In this document: positions 35,879 through 44,682 of the stretch, one piece after another
Layout: each line of letters begins with the position of its first letter
How positions within the stretch are numbered: the stretch's first letter is position 1
Source of the DNA: Calditrichota bacterium
GTDB lineage: Bacteria > Zhuqueibacterota > Zhuqueibacteria > Zhuqueibacterales > Geothermadaptataceae
NCBI GenBank assembly: GCA_008501765.1
Contig: QQUE01000014.1
Coordinates: 62,001 to 126,000 of the forward strand
DNA length: 64,000 nucleotides
Direction: 5' to 3'
Notes under the pieces: model-generated
Told to the model about the DNA's origin: nothing
What the model saw: the letters and a program-made list of their open reading frames with translations, nothing else
Databases searched by the model: none
Translations under genes and position numbers: made by a program

Positions 35879-36919
35879 TTATAGCCGGCTAAAACGGTAG
35901 CGGTGCAGTTCATCAAATTGGGGTTTATAGATGCGGGATTTGCGGCCGTCAAGATTGGTGAACAGGCACAAATCATGGCTGTCCGTGGTTTCCCCGATAA
36001 GCGTTGCAGCAACCTGATTTTGGGTACAGGTTGCAAGAATGGATTCCGTCTGTTCTGCGTCAATAAATAGCAGTACGCTGCCGGTAGAATCGATGCACAG
36101 CGGATCGAGGCGGAACAAATCGCAGAGTAATTTGGCTGGCACATGCATTGGCAATGCTTCCAAATCGAGCTCAATGCCCAGGTGGTTTTGGGCGCTAATT
36201 TCATAGCAGCAGCGGGAGATGCCCCCTTCCCCCAAAAGAAACAAACGACTCTGCTTCAACACGGCGCGCCGCAGACGCATTAGGGCACGGATCGACAGGT
36301 TTTTCTCTAAACTTACCTGGGTGCACAATTTCAGAAAAAGGGGATCAAAAACATCGGAAATTTTATCTGCATATAATTCGGTTAAAAATCGTATTGGCAC
36401 AGCCGCAAGGGGATAAATGAGTATGATTTGCATGCCTGAATGCACCTGGGTGATTTTCTTTTCTGCCTCTTTTCTCCTATTCCCCGAAAGCGATAAAAAG
36501 AGAATGGGATCGGTAATCCCGGGATAGGATTGGATGTCGAGTGGTTTTAGCTGGAGCTTAAAACGTGTGGCCAATGTTTCCAGATCGGCCAACACATTAT
36601 TGGTTAAAAGGGAATTTTTCACCCCGGCAGCCGGCACCAGCACATGCCCCTGCAACAAACGTGGTTCCAACTGTTGCAGTAAAAATTTATTGTGCAAGCG
36701 GTGAAATGCAATGCTGCCAAGCTCGTTTACCGGGTATGAGACGGTCTCAGAACAAGCGACAGTTTCCGCATCCCGTTGCGTGACGATTTGCGTCGTTGGA
36801 GTCACTTTCACGCCTGCATCAATGGGCGTTTGTGGCCACTTGATTCGCTCGACCGGATCGTGTTTTTCAAGCTCGAGGTCTTTAAAAATATGTGCGAGTT
36901 GAATCTTGGGAGTTTTCAT
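35879..36919 (-). CDS. AIR-synthase/HypE-related protein
   Basis: A 346-residue protein whose C-terminal half resembles the AIR-synthase-related C domain found in HypE, ThiL and SelD: GEGGISRCCYEISAQNHLGIELDLEALPMHVPAKLLCDLFRLDPLCIDSTGSVLLFID follows the pattern with an early Gly-rich turn, 'GI.l.l..(I/L)P' and 'lDPL...s.G.ll'. The N-terminal half (about 60-190) is divergent and lacks a clear ATP-binding DDAAV motif, so activity is doubtful. No hydrogenase maturation gene is nearby. The last 31 codons recur as a decayed copy at 31.66-31.75 kb. The true substrate, if any, is unknown. Confidence 0.55.
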   Translation of the reverse strand: MKTPKIQLAHIFKDLELEKHDPVERIKWPQTPIDAGVKVTPTTQIVTQRDAETVACSETVSYPVNELGSIAFHRLHNKFLLQQLEPRLLQGHVLVPAAGVKNSLLTNNVLADLETLATRFKLQLKPLDIQSYPGITDPILFLSLSGNRRKEAEKKITQVHSGMQIILIYPLAAVPIRFLTELYADKISDVFDPLFLKLCTQVSLEKNLSIRALMRLRRAVLKQSRLFLLGEGGISRCCYEISAQNHLGIELDLEALPMHVPAKLLCDLFRLDPLCIDSTGSVLLFIDAEQTESILATCTQNQVAATLIGETTDSHDLCLFTNLDGRKSRIYKPQFDELHRYRFSRL

Positions 36920-37036
36920 TCTTCGTTTGCAACTAAAGTGGTCAATTTAAATTCGGAGAACGGGCTGTTATAAAGAACGTCCGCAAAAAAAACAAAGCAA
37001 GAAAAAAGTGAGTTTTTTTATGAATAATTCAAATAT

Positions 37037-38059
37037 TTATTGAAAAACGTAGGTGTGCCGCAGGCGAATTTCATTTTTGCTGGTAGGAATTATGCCAAAG
37101 TTTTTCCATTTGCGGATTTTCGACAGAATTTTTTCCTCGAAAGGTTTCGAGCCCAGGGTCGAATGGATCACTGTTGCGTAGGTTACCTCCCCGGCTGGGT
37201 TCAGGACGAAGCGCAGGGACAGTTTGCCTGCCAAATCAGGATCGATGAACAGATATTGCCGGTAACATTCCTGAATTACCGGGTTATGCGAATAGAGAAC
37301 TTCTTTCAGATATTGAATATTTTCAGCCGGTAACTGGTCCTGAACAGCGGCTATTTGTTCAGCCGCGTCAGTGGCCGTTTCGTCCATTTCAAAAATAAAT
37401 CCGGGGATGCTCTCAAAGCCCTCGGAATGGCTATATTTGACGCCCGGACGTGGTACCTCAAAAGTATCAAAACTTTCACGTTTTTGATCAAGATTGAGAG
37501 ATGTGCTGTCGAGATAAGCATAAAAACTTTGCACATCGGCGGAAGAGCTGGCTTTGCCGGAATTTATCACGCCCAGGAGTCCGATATGACTCACATTTCT
37601 AACCAACCGTTGATTTTCAGAAATGCCGCCATCCGCTGATCCATTTTTAGGAGATGCAATGGGCATCTTTTTCGAAATGAAATCATTTTTAACAAAACTA
37701 ATCGCATGATAATTATTTTCTTTGTTCGGGTAGATTTTATCCGCTGATGAATTGAAATATCCTAAACTGCTGTTATTTTTCATTTTGAAATTTTCAATTC
37801 CTGTTAGATATTTTTTTGCAAACCGGCTTTGGGCTTGTTTCACCAAAACAGGATTTGTTTTTGCAGGATAATTCTGAAAAAGATAAATAATACTAAATGC
37901 GTGGATTAAAATGGAGGCTGTTGCCAGCATCAGAAACTTCCAATCGGTGGAACGCAAATAATCACGCTCAAATTCCTTTGGAAAAACGCTCATTGGGTTC
38001 GATTCCACGTTTTGCGCTGATTTCCGTATGCGAATTTTTTTAAAAAATGAAAGTGCCAC
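37037..38059 (-). CDS. TonB/AgmX-like energy-transducer family protein
   Basis: Inner-membrane anchored periplasmic protein of 340 residues. One membrane helix (about 41-62) is followed by a long low-complexity linker. The C-terminal domain (about 245-340), with PVIQECYRQYLFIDPDLAGKLSLRFVLNPAGEVTYATVIHSTLGSKPFEEKILSKIRKWKNF, has the TonB-like pattern seen in AgmX/PglI/GltJ proteins (a Cys-Tyr near the start and a final Trp). These proteins couple or bridge inner and outer membrane machinery. No ExbB/ExbD gene is adjacent. The annotated start is GTG; an ATG at 37993 is an alternative. It could energise the TonB receptors, but that is inference. Confidence 0.7.
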   Translation of the reverse strand: MALSFFKKIRIRKSAQNVESNPMSVFPKEFERDYLRSTDWKFLMLATASILIHAFSIIYLFQNYPAKTNPVLVKQAQSRFAKKYLTGIENFKMKNNSSLGYFNSSADKIYPNKENNYHAISFVKNDFISKKMPIASPKNGSADGGISENQRLVRNVSHIGLLGVINSGKASSSADVQSFYAYLDSTSLNLDQKRESFDTFEVPRPGVKYSHSEGFESIPGFIFEMDETATDAAEQIAAVQDQLPAENIQYLKEVLYSHNPVIQECYRQYLFIDPDLAGKLSLRFVLNPAGEVTYATVIHSTLGSKPFEEKILSKIRKWKNFGIIPTSKNEIRLRHTYVFQ

Positions 38060-38163
38060 GTTTGGAAGTTTATTTCTGATTAAATGTCAAAAGTTGCAGA
38101 AGTATGAGAATTTTACCATAACTTTACCACGAATGCGGACGCATAAAATTTACCCAGCTCAAT

Positions 38164-39075
38164 TTATGCTACTCTGTTGGACACCGCTGCCCAGTATTCA
38201 AGGTTTTTTAAACAGGGTAATTGCTTTGTTTCGACAATGGAATTGAGTTTATCAATAGTCAATGACAAATCCCGTGGCCGGGCTGGAATCTGCTCAATCT
38301 CACACAACTGCGATTCAATCAAGTGCTTTTCACCCAATTCAAATGCCTGACAAACATATTTCCCGAACTGCAGTCGGTTCAATCGTTCGGGCCCACCCAC
38401 ATGAACGATACCACAATAATCGGAAAAAAGCAGTTCAAACAACAGCGAAACGAGTTCATTCACACTAATCGGCGTTCGAAACTGATCTTTAAATAGTGGT
38501 ACTGTTTGATTTTTATGGATGCGAGATAAAATCCAGGTCAAAAAAGAACTCCCGCGATCCGGCGCCAACGGGAGGCCATAAACCAACGCGATGCGTGCAA
38601 TCACCGCATGCGGATTTATTTTTTGAATACCGCTTTCGGCTGCAAGTTTGGCTTTGCCATAAAGACTCAGCGGATTGGTTGCATCGGTTTCGCTGTAAAA
38701 TCCATCGCTCCCGTCAAAGACCATATCACTGGAAATAAACAAATAACGAATGTGATTTTGTGCACAAATTTGTGCGAACAAAATTGGTGCTTCGGCATTA
38801 ATACGCCAATTTTCATATTTATTTTTCTCACACCAATCGAGGCTACTTTTGGCGGCACAGTGAATAATATGTGTCGGTTCGATTTCAGAAATTAAAGTAT
38901 GAATTGAGTTTGGATATTGTAAATCGAGATAATAATAGCTGTAATTATCAACCGCAGGTTTGACTGTGTAGTAGGTGCCGACAACATTTTCCGGATCACA
39001 GGCATAAAGCAGATGGGTTCCAACAAGCCCAGTTGCCCCGGTGATAAGAATTTTTTGTTGGTTATTTTTGCTCAC
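38164..39075 (-). CDS. RmlD-like NAD(P)-dependent sugar-nucleotide reductase
   Basis: Extended short-chain dehydrogenase of about 304 residues most like dTDP-4-dehydrorhamnose reductase (RmlD). It has the N-terminal nucleotide-binding GATGLVGTH, SSDMVFDGSDGFYSETDATNPLSLYGKAKLAAE with the catalytic Tyr-x-x-x-Lys, and IARIALVYG. No ATG is available at the likely start: GTG at 39075 (VSKNNQQKILITG) directly follows the rpiA stop; TTG at 39078 is the alternative. No other rhamnose gene is nearby, so another 4-keto or 6-deoxy sugar step is possible. It ends the operon beginning with the Peptidase-MA gene. Confidence 0.78.
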   Translation of the reverse strand: MSKNNQQKILITGATGLVGTHLLYACDPENVVGTYYTVKPAVDNYSYYYLDLQYPNSIHTLISEIEPTHIIHCAAKSSLDWCEKNKYENWRINAEAPILFAQICAQNHIRYLFISSDMVFDGSDGFYSETDATNPLSLYGKAKLAAESGIQKINPHAVIARIALVYGLPLAPDRGSSFLTWILSRIHKNQTVPLFKDQFRTPISVNELVSLLFELLFSDYCGIVHVGGPERLNRLQFGKYVCQAFELGEKHLIESQLCEIEQIPARPRDLSLTIDKLNSIVETKQLPCLKNLEYWAAVSNRVA

Positions 39076-39083
39076 CAAAATAA

Positions 39084-39767
39084 TTAGCCATAAATTTCCT
39101 GAACCGTGCCATCTGCGTGTGAAACCAACAGCAAATCGCATAAACCACAGAAAAGGCCGTTATCAACAACAGCGGGGATAGCGTTGAGTTTGTCATGCAA
39201 GATGCGTGGATTTTCAATGCGTTCGAAGCAGCAGTCCAAAATGTAGTTCCCATTATCGGTAACGAACGGTGATTCGCCAACCATTCGAATGTTAATTTCT
39301 GCAGGATTGAGTTCTCGAATTAGACGTTCGGCGTTTTTCCAGCCGAAAGGGATAACTTCCACTGGTAATGGGAAGGCTCCGAGATGGGATTTTAACTTTG
39401 TGCTATCGGCGATAATTATGACCTGGTCACTCATGGAAGCAATTATTTTTTCACGCGTTAATGCGCCGCCCCCGCCTTTTATCAAATTCAATTCAGGGGT
39501 TGCTTCGTCAGCCCCGTCAATCGTTAAATCGAGGTGAGTTATGTGTGCCGGATTTTCAATTATTGGAATACCGAGATCATGCGCCATTTGGGCTGTTTTA
39601 ATCGTTGCGGGAACACCGGTAATTTTCAGGCCCGCATCCTGGCGCTCTTTAATAAAATGTAGTGCATATTCAAAAGTCGATCCGAATCCAAATCCTACGA
39701 CCATGCCATCTTCAATAAATGAGACAGCCTCTTTTGCAGCCCACTTTTTCTGCTGTTGTAAATCCAA
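39084..39767 (-). CDS. rpiA: Ribose-5-phosphate isomerase A
   Basis: Interconverts ribose-5-phosphate and ribulose-5-phosphate in the pentose phosphate pathway. The 227-residue protein shows the phosphate-binding loop GFGFGST (about 25-31), the active-site motif TIDGADE (about 87-93) and KGGGGALTREKI (about 100-111) with the catalytic Glu and Lys, and the typical C-terminus GLFCGLCDLLLVSHADGTVQEI. The start is a TTG with GGAG eight bases upstream. It follows the DUF5683-like genes by 13 bp, though its product is unrelated to the envelope. Confidence 0.95.
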   Translation of the reverse strand: MDLQQQKKWAAKEAVSFIEDGMVVGFGFGSTFEYALHFIKERQDAGLKITGVPATIKTAQMAHDLGIPIIENPAHITHLDLTIDGADEATPELNLIKGGGGALTREKIIASMSDQVIIIADSTKLKSHLGAFPLPVEVIPFGWKNAERLIRELNPAEINIRMVGESPFVTDNGNYILDCCFERIENPRILHDKLNAIPAVVDNGLFCGLCDLLLVSHADGTVQEIYG

Positions 39768-39780
39768 TTTGCAACTCCGG

Positions 39781-40503
39781 TTAAAACGACACCTTCAGAT
39801 TTAAGACGCCCCCTTTTAGACGCGAAACCGGCCGAAAAGCTAGGACATAATTTTTTTGAATCGAGGCTACTTTGCCTTGTTTGCGCTTCAGCCACAACGC
39901 ATGCAAAGCACTGACAACATGATTGGTGATCACACCCGCAACGGCAAACTGGCTCCATGTTTTTGCCTTGTCGCTATCAATGCGCATTTCGCGGTATTTT
40001 TGGGCATTTTCCAGATCATCCCACTCCCAAAACTCGCCGCCATCCGGATCGCGCAAATTATCGAGGCTGCGACGGCGCAACCAGCTTTCGTTGTATTCAT
40101 AAACCGAAAGATAATCACCGATATCTGCCCAGAAAACAGCATCTTTTCCAGCCGGTTCGGCTTGCGCGTGCGAAGATGCAAAAGCGATATAATCATCCTG
40201 CAGCCAATCCTGATAGGTTGAAAAACCGATGGCAGAGCCTAATAATATTGCCTCTGAAATGAGAAAATTGCGTTTGGCTTTTTTCGCTCCCAACGCGTGC
40301 TGCCCCCAGCCCGGAAATAACAGCGATTTGAAAAATACCGCGCCGCCACCCGGTGATTTCTGGCCTGAAAATTCAGATTGAATTTCCTGATTTGCACCCG
40401 CCACGATCCGTTGCTTTTGAAAAGAATTTTCCAAAGTCTGGGCATTAATAATAATGGGCACAATTGCCAATAATAGGCCGAACTTTATTTTTGATTTTAC
40501 CAC
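39781..40503 (-). CDS. DUF5683-like envelope protein (second of a pair)
   Basis: A 240-residue exported protein of unknown function: signal peptide (about 1-22, ending IINAQ), the motif SLLFPGWGQHALGAKKAKRNFLISEAILLGSAIG (about 59-92), a charged middle with Tyr/Trp-rich helices, and a second hydrophobic stretch (about 183-200) FAVAGVITNHVVSALHALW. The 'LFPGxGQ' motif is typical of DUF5683-type proteins in the FCB group. The GTG start overlaps the end of the upstream paralogue by 7 nt, with GAGG before it. It forms a translationally coupled pair with that paralogue. Confidence 0.65.
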   Translation of the reverse strand: MVKSKIKFGLLLAIVPIIINAQTLENSFQKQRIVAGANQEIQSEFSGQKSPGGGAVFFKSLLFPGWGQHALGAKKAKRNFLISEAILLGSAIGFSTYQDWLQDDYIAFASSHAQAEPAGKDAVFWADIGDYLSVYEYNESWLRRRSLDNLRDPDGGEFWEWDDLENAQKYREMRIDSDKAKTWSQFAVAGVITNHVVSALHALWLKRKQGKVASIQKNYVLAFRPVSRLKGGVLNLKVSF

Positions 40504-41285
40504 GATAACCTCATCGAAAGTGCAGGAACAAAATCGTTCGCGCCTGTTTTTTGGGGGACTATTTTCATGGAAGCCTGCAATCCGTTGTTTTGTTTGTGAG
40601 CCGTGTAACCGGCCTCGAGTGCACTCAAAACATGGTTCACCATCACGATGGAAATGGCCATTCCGGCCCGGTTGAAAGCATCGTTGCTGTCCTTGCGGAT
40701 AAATGTGTATTCTTCCCGCAATTCACTGTCGCGGCCAAAATCGGATAAGGCGTCATCCCAGCCGGAATTGAATTGATCGTATTTACCTATATTTTCGTAG
40801 TAAGTCTGGTTTCGTCTTTCAGGCAAATGGTGGCTCCAGCGGCCGGATTCATATTCACGCAGGGCTTCCATATCGCTTCTTTTCTCGCCAGAAACCGCAG
40901 CCAATGCGTCCCAGTAACGGGATTCGACCCAATGGTTATCGGCAAATGTTTCGTAAAGGGCTTCGTACTCATTGCCTTTGTCATTTTGATCAATGTAATA
41001 AAAAATACTCGCCAACTCGACCGCAAAAAAAGCCAGTCCACGATACTTGTTTTTATTATACAACTGTCCTGTTCCCGGAATAATTGCAGAAAAAAGGAAG
41101 GCTTTTAAAGCGCGATTATTTCCAGTAAAGCCCTGTTTTTCTTGCGGCAAATTTGTACTCGGATTTGCAGAATTTATACGAAATCGCCTGGGTGCTCCTT
41201 CTCCAGGCAATTCCCCGCCAAAGCAATTACCTACGCTCATCGCAAGCAGGAAAATAAAAACAGTTAAAATTCGTGCTGATTTCAT
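40497..41285 (-). CDS. DUF5683-like envelope protein (first of a pair)
   Basis: A 262-residue exported protein with a signal peptide (about 1-22) and the same architecture as the next gene: FLFSAIIPGTGQLYNKNKYRGLAFFAVELASIFYYI (about 68-103), a middle of YEALYETFADNHWVESRYWDALAA type repeats, and AGMAISIVMVNHVLSALEAGY (about 205-225). The two share the 'PGxGQ' and 'NHVxSALxA' motifs, so they are paralogues. AAGGGCACGGT precedes the ATG. It lies 15 bp after the Peptidase-MA/propeller/barrel gene, so the two small proteins may act with that large protein; function is otherwise unknown. Confidence 0.65.
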   Translation of the reverse strand: MKSARILTVFIFLLAMSVGNCFGGELPGEGAPRRFRINSANPSTNLPQEKQGFTGNNRALKAFLFSAIIPGTGQLYNKNKYRGLAFFAVELASIFYYIDQNDKGNEYEALYETFADNHWVESRYWDALAAVSGEKRSDMEALREYESGRWSHHLPERRNQTYYENIGKYDQFNSGWDDALSDFGRDSELREEYTFIRKDSNDAFNRAGMAISIVMVNHVLSALEAGYTAHKQNNGLQASMKIVPQKTGANDFVPALSMRLSW

Positions 41286-41300
41286 ACCGTGCCCTTTTGT

Positions 41301-44300
41301 TTAATCAAAATAATCGAAAGTAATGCCAAAATAGTAGCGCCATTCTTTGCCATAAGTTATACCGCGGTTTTGAAATTCATCCAGGCCGTAGGCGGCATCA
41401 AAAAACAGTTTTGTTGGATAGCCGTAAAACGAAAACATTTCCAATCGCAATTGGGTTCCAACCGACCGTTTGAAGTCTTTAAGTTCGATTGAATCTTCAA
41501 CAAAGGCGTTGCCATAGTCGGCAAAAATGCCAACATAAAATTTATCGAAATAAATCTGTGCCAGTGATTTGTCAATGTTCCAAAAGAGCGGCAAGCGATA
41601 AGCGAGCGTGGTGAGAATACTTTTTCGCCCTTCGATTGAATAAAAAGGGTAGCCGCGATTGCCATCCAGGCCGCCATTATAGAGATTGTAAAAACTGTCT
41701 ACTTCACGATCGATAAAGCCGCCTTTAAATCGCAAATAGAGAGAATGCTTTTTCCACAGCCCGAGGTATTCCTTCCAATCAATATTAATCTCATTATAAT
41801 TATAATCTGTGTACACTTCCTGTACCGTGCCAAAGCTAGAATTCACTTCAAAACCATCGATGAACGAATTGGATTGCGCGCGGTGCATCAAAGTGACGGC
41901 GCGTCCCGCCCGTGGGTTAGCCGAAGCATCGATAGCCGGTGCGATGCCGAAATATTCATAACGCGTTTGAATCCCACGGCCAATGTGATAAGTGTAGCCA
42001 AATGAATAAGGTTTTGCATCTTGGGTATATGAATTAATTTTTGCATTGTACTGACCGTAATTGAGGGCGACTTCAAGATTGTGACCGGGAAATAACCTAT
42101 GCCGCATACCCAGGTAAATTTCAGTTAAGTTGTAACGGAATTTATCTTTTTTATCCCGCAAACTTGGGTAAGGATTATTCTCTTCGGTATTTCGGCGCTG
42201 GTTGTAGGCCTCAAGAAATAGCGTTGGACCAAATTTATTGTAATTAACCAAACCAAACGCGTCGAGATCAAATTTTGAATTGACGCCGAAGCCACCCAAA
42301 ACATTGTAATTATCTAACAAATCGCTGGAGAAAAAATAAGAGCCTAGTTTGGTGGTGCCGTAATCCCGCACGACGCGGGGAATCAGACTAAAAGCGCTAT
42401 AGCGGTTTTGATAGGGTTTAATCTCAGCAGCCGGCAATTTCTTATCATCATAATTTGGCGCAGCGATCCCGTTCAAATTCATTGCGGCAAGCTGATCGGT
42501 GAGCAATTCTGTAGCCGGTTTTGAGCGAAACTTTTGGTAAGTTGTCAGGCTCTTTTCGATGGGCTGCGGCTTGTTTATCTTCGCAATTTTATAGCCATCT
42601 GCGACGAAAAGCGAATAAATCAGTATTCCGTCGGCACTGATGTCTGGCATGAAAGCGCCACCGACGACATTGGTGAGTTGAGCTATTTCGCCGGTCTGCA
42701 AGTCTTTGCTGTAAATATTAAAAATACCACTGCGGTCCGAGGCAAAATACACTTTTTTGCCATCGCGCGCCCAGATGCCATCACGATTATCAGGGCCGGT
42801 AGCCGCGATTATTTCGACTTTTTTATCGGCCAAGTGCATGACTCGCAGGCTGCGACCTTCACCCGGGGTAAACGAAAAAAGAATCGACATCCCGTCCGGC
42901 GACCAGCGCGGGTAATAAACTTGTTCCCCATTTTTAAACTGCGTCAGCCGCTCGACTTCTTTTGTTTTCAAATTTATAACAGCGAGATTTTGCGTGCCAT
43001 CACCATTTATAACAAAGGCGGCTTTTTTTGCATCAGGTGAAAAAGCTGGGCTGTGACCGCGCAACTTTTTCGTGAGGCGGGTATTTTTCTTTTTATTTAA
43101 ATCGTATAAATAGAGATCAAACAGGCGTGAACCATGTTTTGTTTTATTTTTCTGGCTGGAATAAATAAACGAAGTGCCGTCTTTTGACCAGTCAAACGCC
43201 TGATTAGCACCGCCGGCCAATACTTTTTTCTTGTTTGTAACCATGTCGCGCAGCACCAGTGAAGACAGCGAAATGTAGTCGCTTCCTCCGGTTGAAATAT
43301 ACGCAATTGTGCGCCCGTCATCCGACCAGCGGGGATAAAAATTTCCGATACCATTCGGCTCAATAATTTCGCCTTCAACTTTATTTTTATTAATAAATTG
43401 CAGGCTGTTAGCATAATGTTTTTCAAGATGGATTTTCCACTCGTCATAAAGTGTTTGCCCGTCTTTCCCGGTGGCCACTTTCAATGCCCGTGAAAAAGAA
43501 TATTGCGTTTTTTTCGCCATGGCATCTGTGGCTTTTTTTAACGACTCAAGGCCATAATTTTCTGCAAGATACGTGGAAAACGAGAATCCCTGATTGTAAG
43601 CTCTTTCGTTGCCAATGCTGTTCTTGCCGAAACTGCTCATTTGGCCCAAAGTCAAAATCTTTTTGTCGACTGCGGCTGTGCGTAGAAGCATGTCGCGGTG
43701 GCTGTCCCAGTGCTCGTATTTCAGGCCGGGAATTTGATATTGCGCCACGCCTTCTGCAAACCAGCTCGGCATCACAGTGAAGGCAATGGGATAGGAAACG
43801 ATGGTATTGGGGTAGCCGTAAAGGACATCCGGGCGTTTTTCTTTTTCGTAGCCGATCCACTGCAGATAAGCTGCCGGCACTTTGCGCGAAAATTTGCGTG
43901 CAGCCTGCAATTGTATCATGTGGGTGTACTCGTGGGTTATGACGTTGCGCAGCCAGTCGTGGGTGCCACGCAGTTCAAAAGACATCGAGCTGGCCCAGAT
44001 TTCAACTTTATTGTCGTAATAATAAGCTGCGCCGTTGGAATAATCATCGTGGTCACGCACGATAAAATTTGTTTTTTCCGGTGGAGTAAATCCATAAAGT
44101 GCAGTGATTGGCCCGTGCACGTCTTCAGCGACTTTGGCGATCACTTTGGCAGTTCGTTCGGCACCTTCGTGATAATGGAGAACAAAATGCTCGGTTTCGA
44201 AAGAATACCACTGCAATTCCGGGTGGTTGTGCACTTCCCAAAAATATGAGGTGAGATGAGAGTGGTTTTGATGGGCAACCTGGGCACCGGCAAAACTCAT

Positions 44301-44333
44301 ATTTAAAAAAAGAAAAACTAAAATCCGTTTCAA
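41301..44333 (-). CDS. Second Peptidase-MA / TolB propeller / barrel fusion
   Basis: A 1010-residue envelope protein in the same order as the one at 23.6 kb: signal peptide (about 1-17), gluzincin-like domain with zinc motif HEYTH (134-138) and Glu194 in WFAEGVAQY, TolB-like blades (about 330-600, for example WSPDGMSILFSF and SPDAKKAAFVINGDG), and a C-terminal barrel (about 660-1010) with GFGVNSKFDLDAFGLVNY, GLDGNRGYPFY and the final aromatic YYFGITFDYFD. The start is TTG with AAAGGA eight bases upstream. It heads an operon with two DUF5683-like proteins, rpiA and an RmlD-like gene. The active-site residues appear intact; substrate unknown. Confidence 0.74.
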   Translation of the reverse strand: MKRILVFLFLNMSFAGAQVAHQNHSHLTSYFWEVHNHPELQWYSFETEHFVLHYHEGAERTAKVIAKVAEDVHGPITALYGFTPPEKTNFIVRDHDDYSNGAAYYYDNKVEIWASSMSFELRGTHDWLRNVITHEYTHMIQLQAARKFSRKVPAAYLQWIGYEKEKRPDVLYGYPNTIVSYPIAFTVMPSWFAEGVAQYQIPGLKYEHWDSHRDMLLRTAAVDKKILTLGQMSSFGKNSIGNERAYNQGFSFSTYLAENYGLESLKKATDAMAKKTQYSFSRALKVATGKDGQTLYDEWKIHLEKHYANSLQFINKNKVEGEIIEPNGIGNFYPRWSDDGRTIAYISTGGSDYISLSSLVLRDMVTNKKKVLAGGANQAFDWSKDGTSFIYSSQKNKTKHGSRLFDLYLYDLNKKKNTRLTKKLRGHSPAFSPDAKKAAFVINGDGTQNLAVINLKTKEVERLTQFKNGEQVYYPRWSPDGMSILFSFTPGEGRSLRVMHLADKKVEIIAATGPDNRDGIWARDGKKVYFASDRSGIFNIYSKDLQTGEIAQLTNVVGGAFMPDISADGILIYSLFVADGYKIAKINKPQPIEKSLTTYQKFRSKPATELLTDQLAAMNLNGIAAPNYDDKKLPAAEIKPYQNRYSAFSLIPRVVRDYGTTKLGSYFFSSDLLDNYNVLGGFGVNSKFDLDAFGLVNYNKFGPTLFLEAYNQRRNTEENNPYPSLRDKKDKFRYNLTEIYLGMRHRLFPGHNLEVALNYGQYNAKINSYTQDAKPYSFGYTYHIGRGIQTRYEYFGIAPAIDASANPRAGRAVTLMHRAQSNSFIDGFEVNSSFGTVQEVYTDYNYNEINIDWKEYLGLWKKHSLYLRFKGGFIDREVDSFYNLYNGGLDGNRGYPFYSIEGRKSILTTLAYRLPLFWNIDKSLAQIYFDKFYVGIFADYGNAFVEDSIELKDFKRSVGTQLRLEMFSFYGYPTKLFFDAAYGLDEFQNRGITYGKEWRYYFGITFDYFD

Positions 44334-44682
44334 AAGAATTGATCCTTTATTCTGTAAAGATGAAAATAAAAAAAGCGTTACTGTTTAGTACATTCGTTTT
44401 GAAAATGGAAAATCCGAGCATCCTGAGTAGCCGCGGATGCTTTCTCCGGGGCGTATCGAAGGGGCGGTGAATACTCCGACGTCCGCACTCCTCAATACAT
44501 CCCACCAAAAACCGGTGGGACACTCGGAATGCGCCAAGCTTATATTTCAAGCTAATCTGTTACACAAATACTCCTTTTGCATTCGCTGCAACAAATCACA
44601 CTGACTATAGTCGAAATTCCTGGATACCTCAGAGCGCACATATTCCCATGTCCGGTTTCGACTTCGCTCAACCTCCGGGAGG
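44334..44682. repeat. Intergenic region with degenerate palindromic repeats
   Basis: This 349-bp gap holds no gene. At 44414-44469 is a GC-richer imperfect palindrome (GAGCATCCTGAGTAGCCGCG, later CGTATCGAAGGGGCGG). At 44599-44673 is a second imperfect pair, CTATAGTCGAAATTCC and GGTTTCGACTTCGCTCAACC. Both resemble the 'GAGCGAAGTCGAA' and 'CATCCTGAG' dispersed repeats common in environmental FCB genomes (recalled, not searched). They may contain the 3' end signals of the M6-like gene. Confidence 0.4.

Noticed and set aside
43698-44249. A 183-codon plus-strand open frame
   Set aside because: It is antisense to the peptidase domain of the protein at 41.3-44.3 kb, whose zinc motif and signal peptide are clear.
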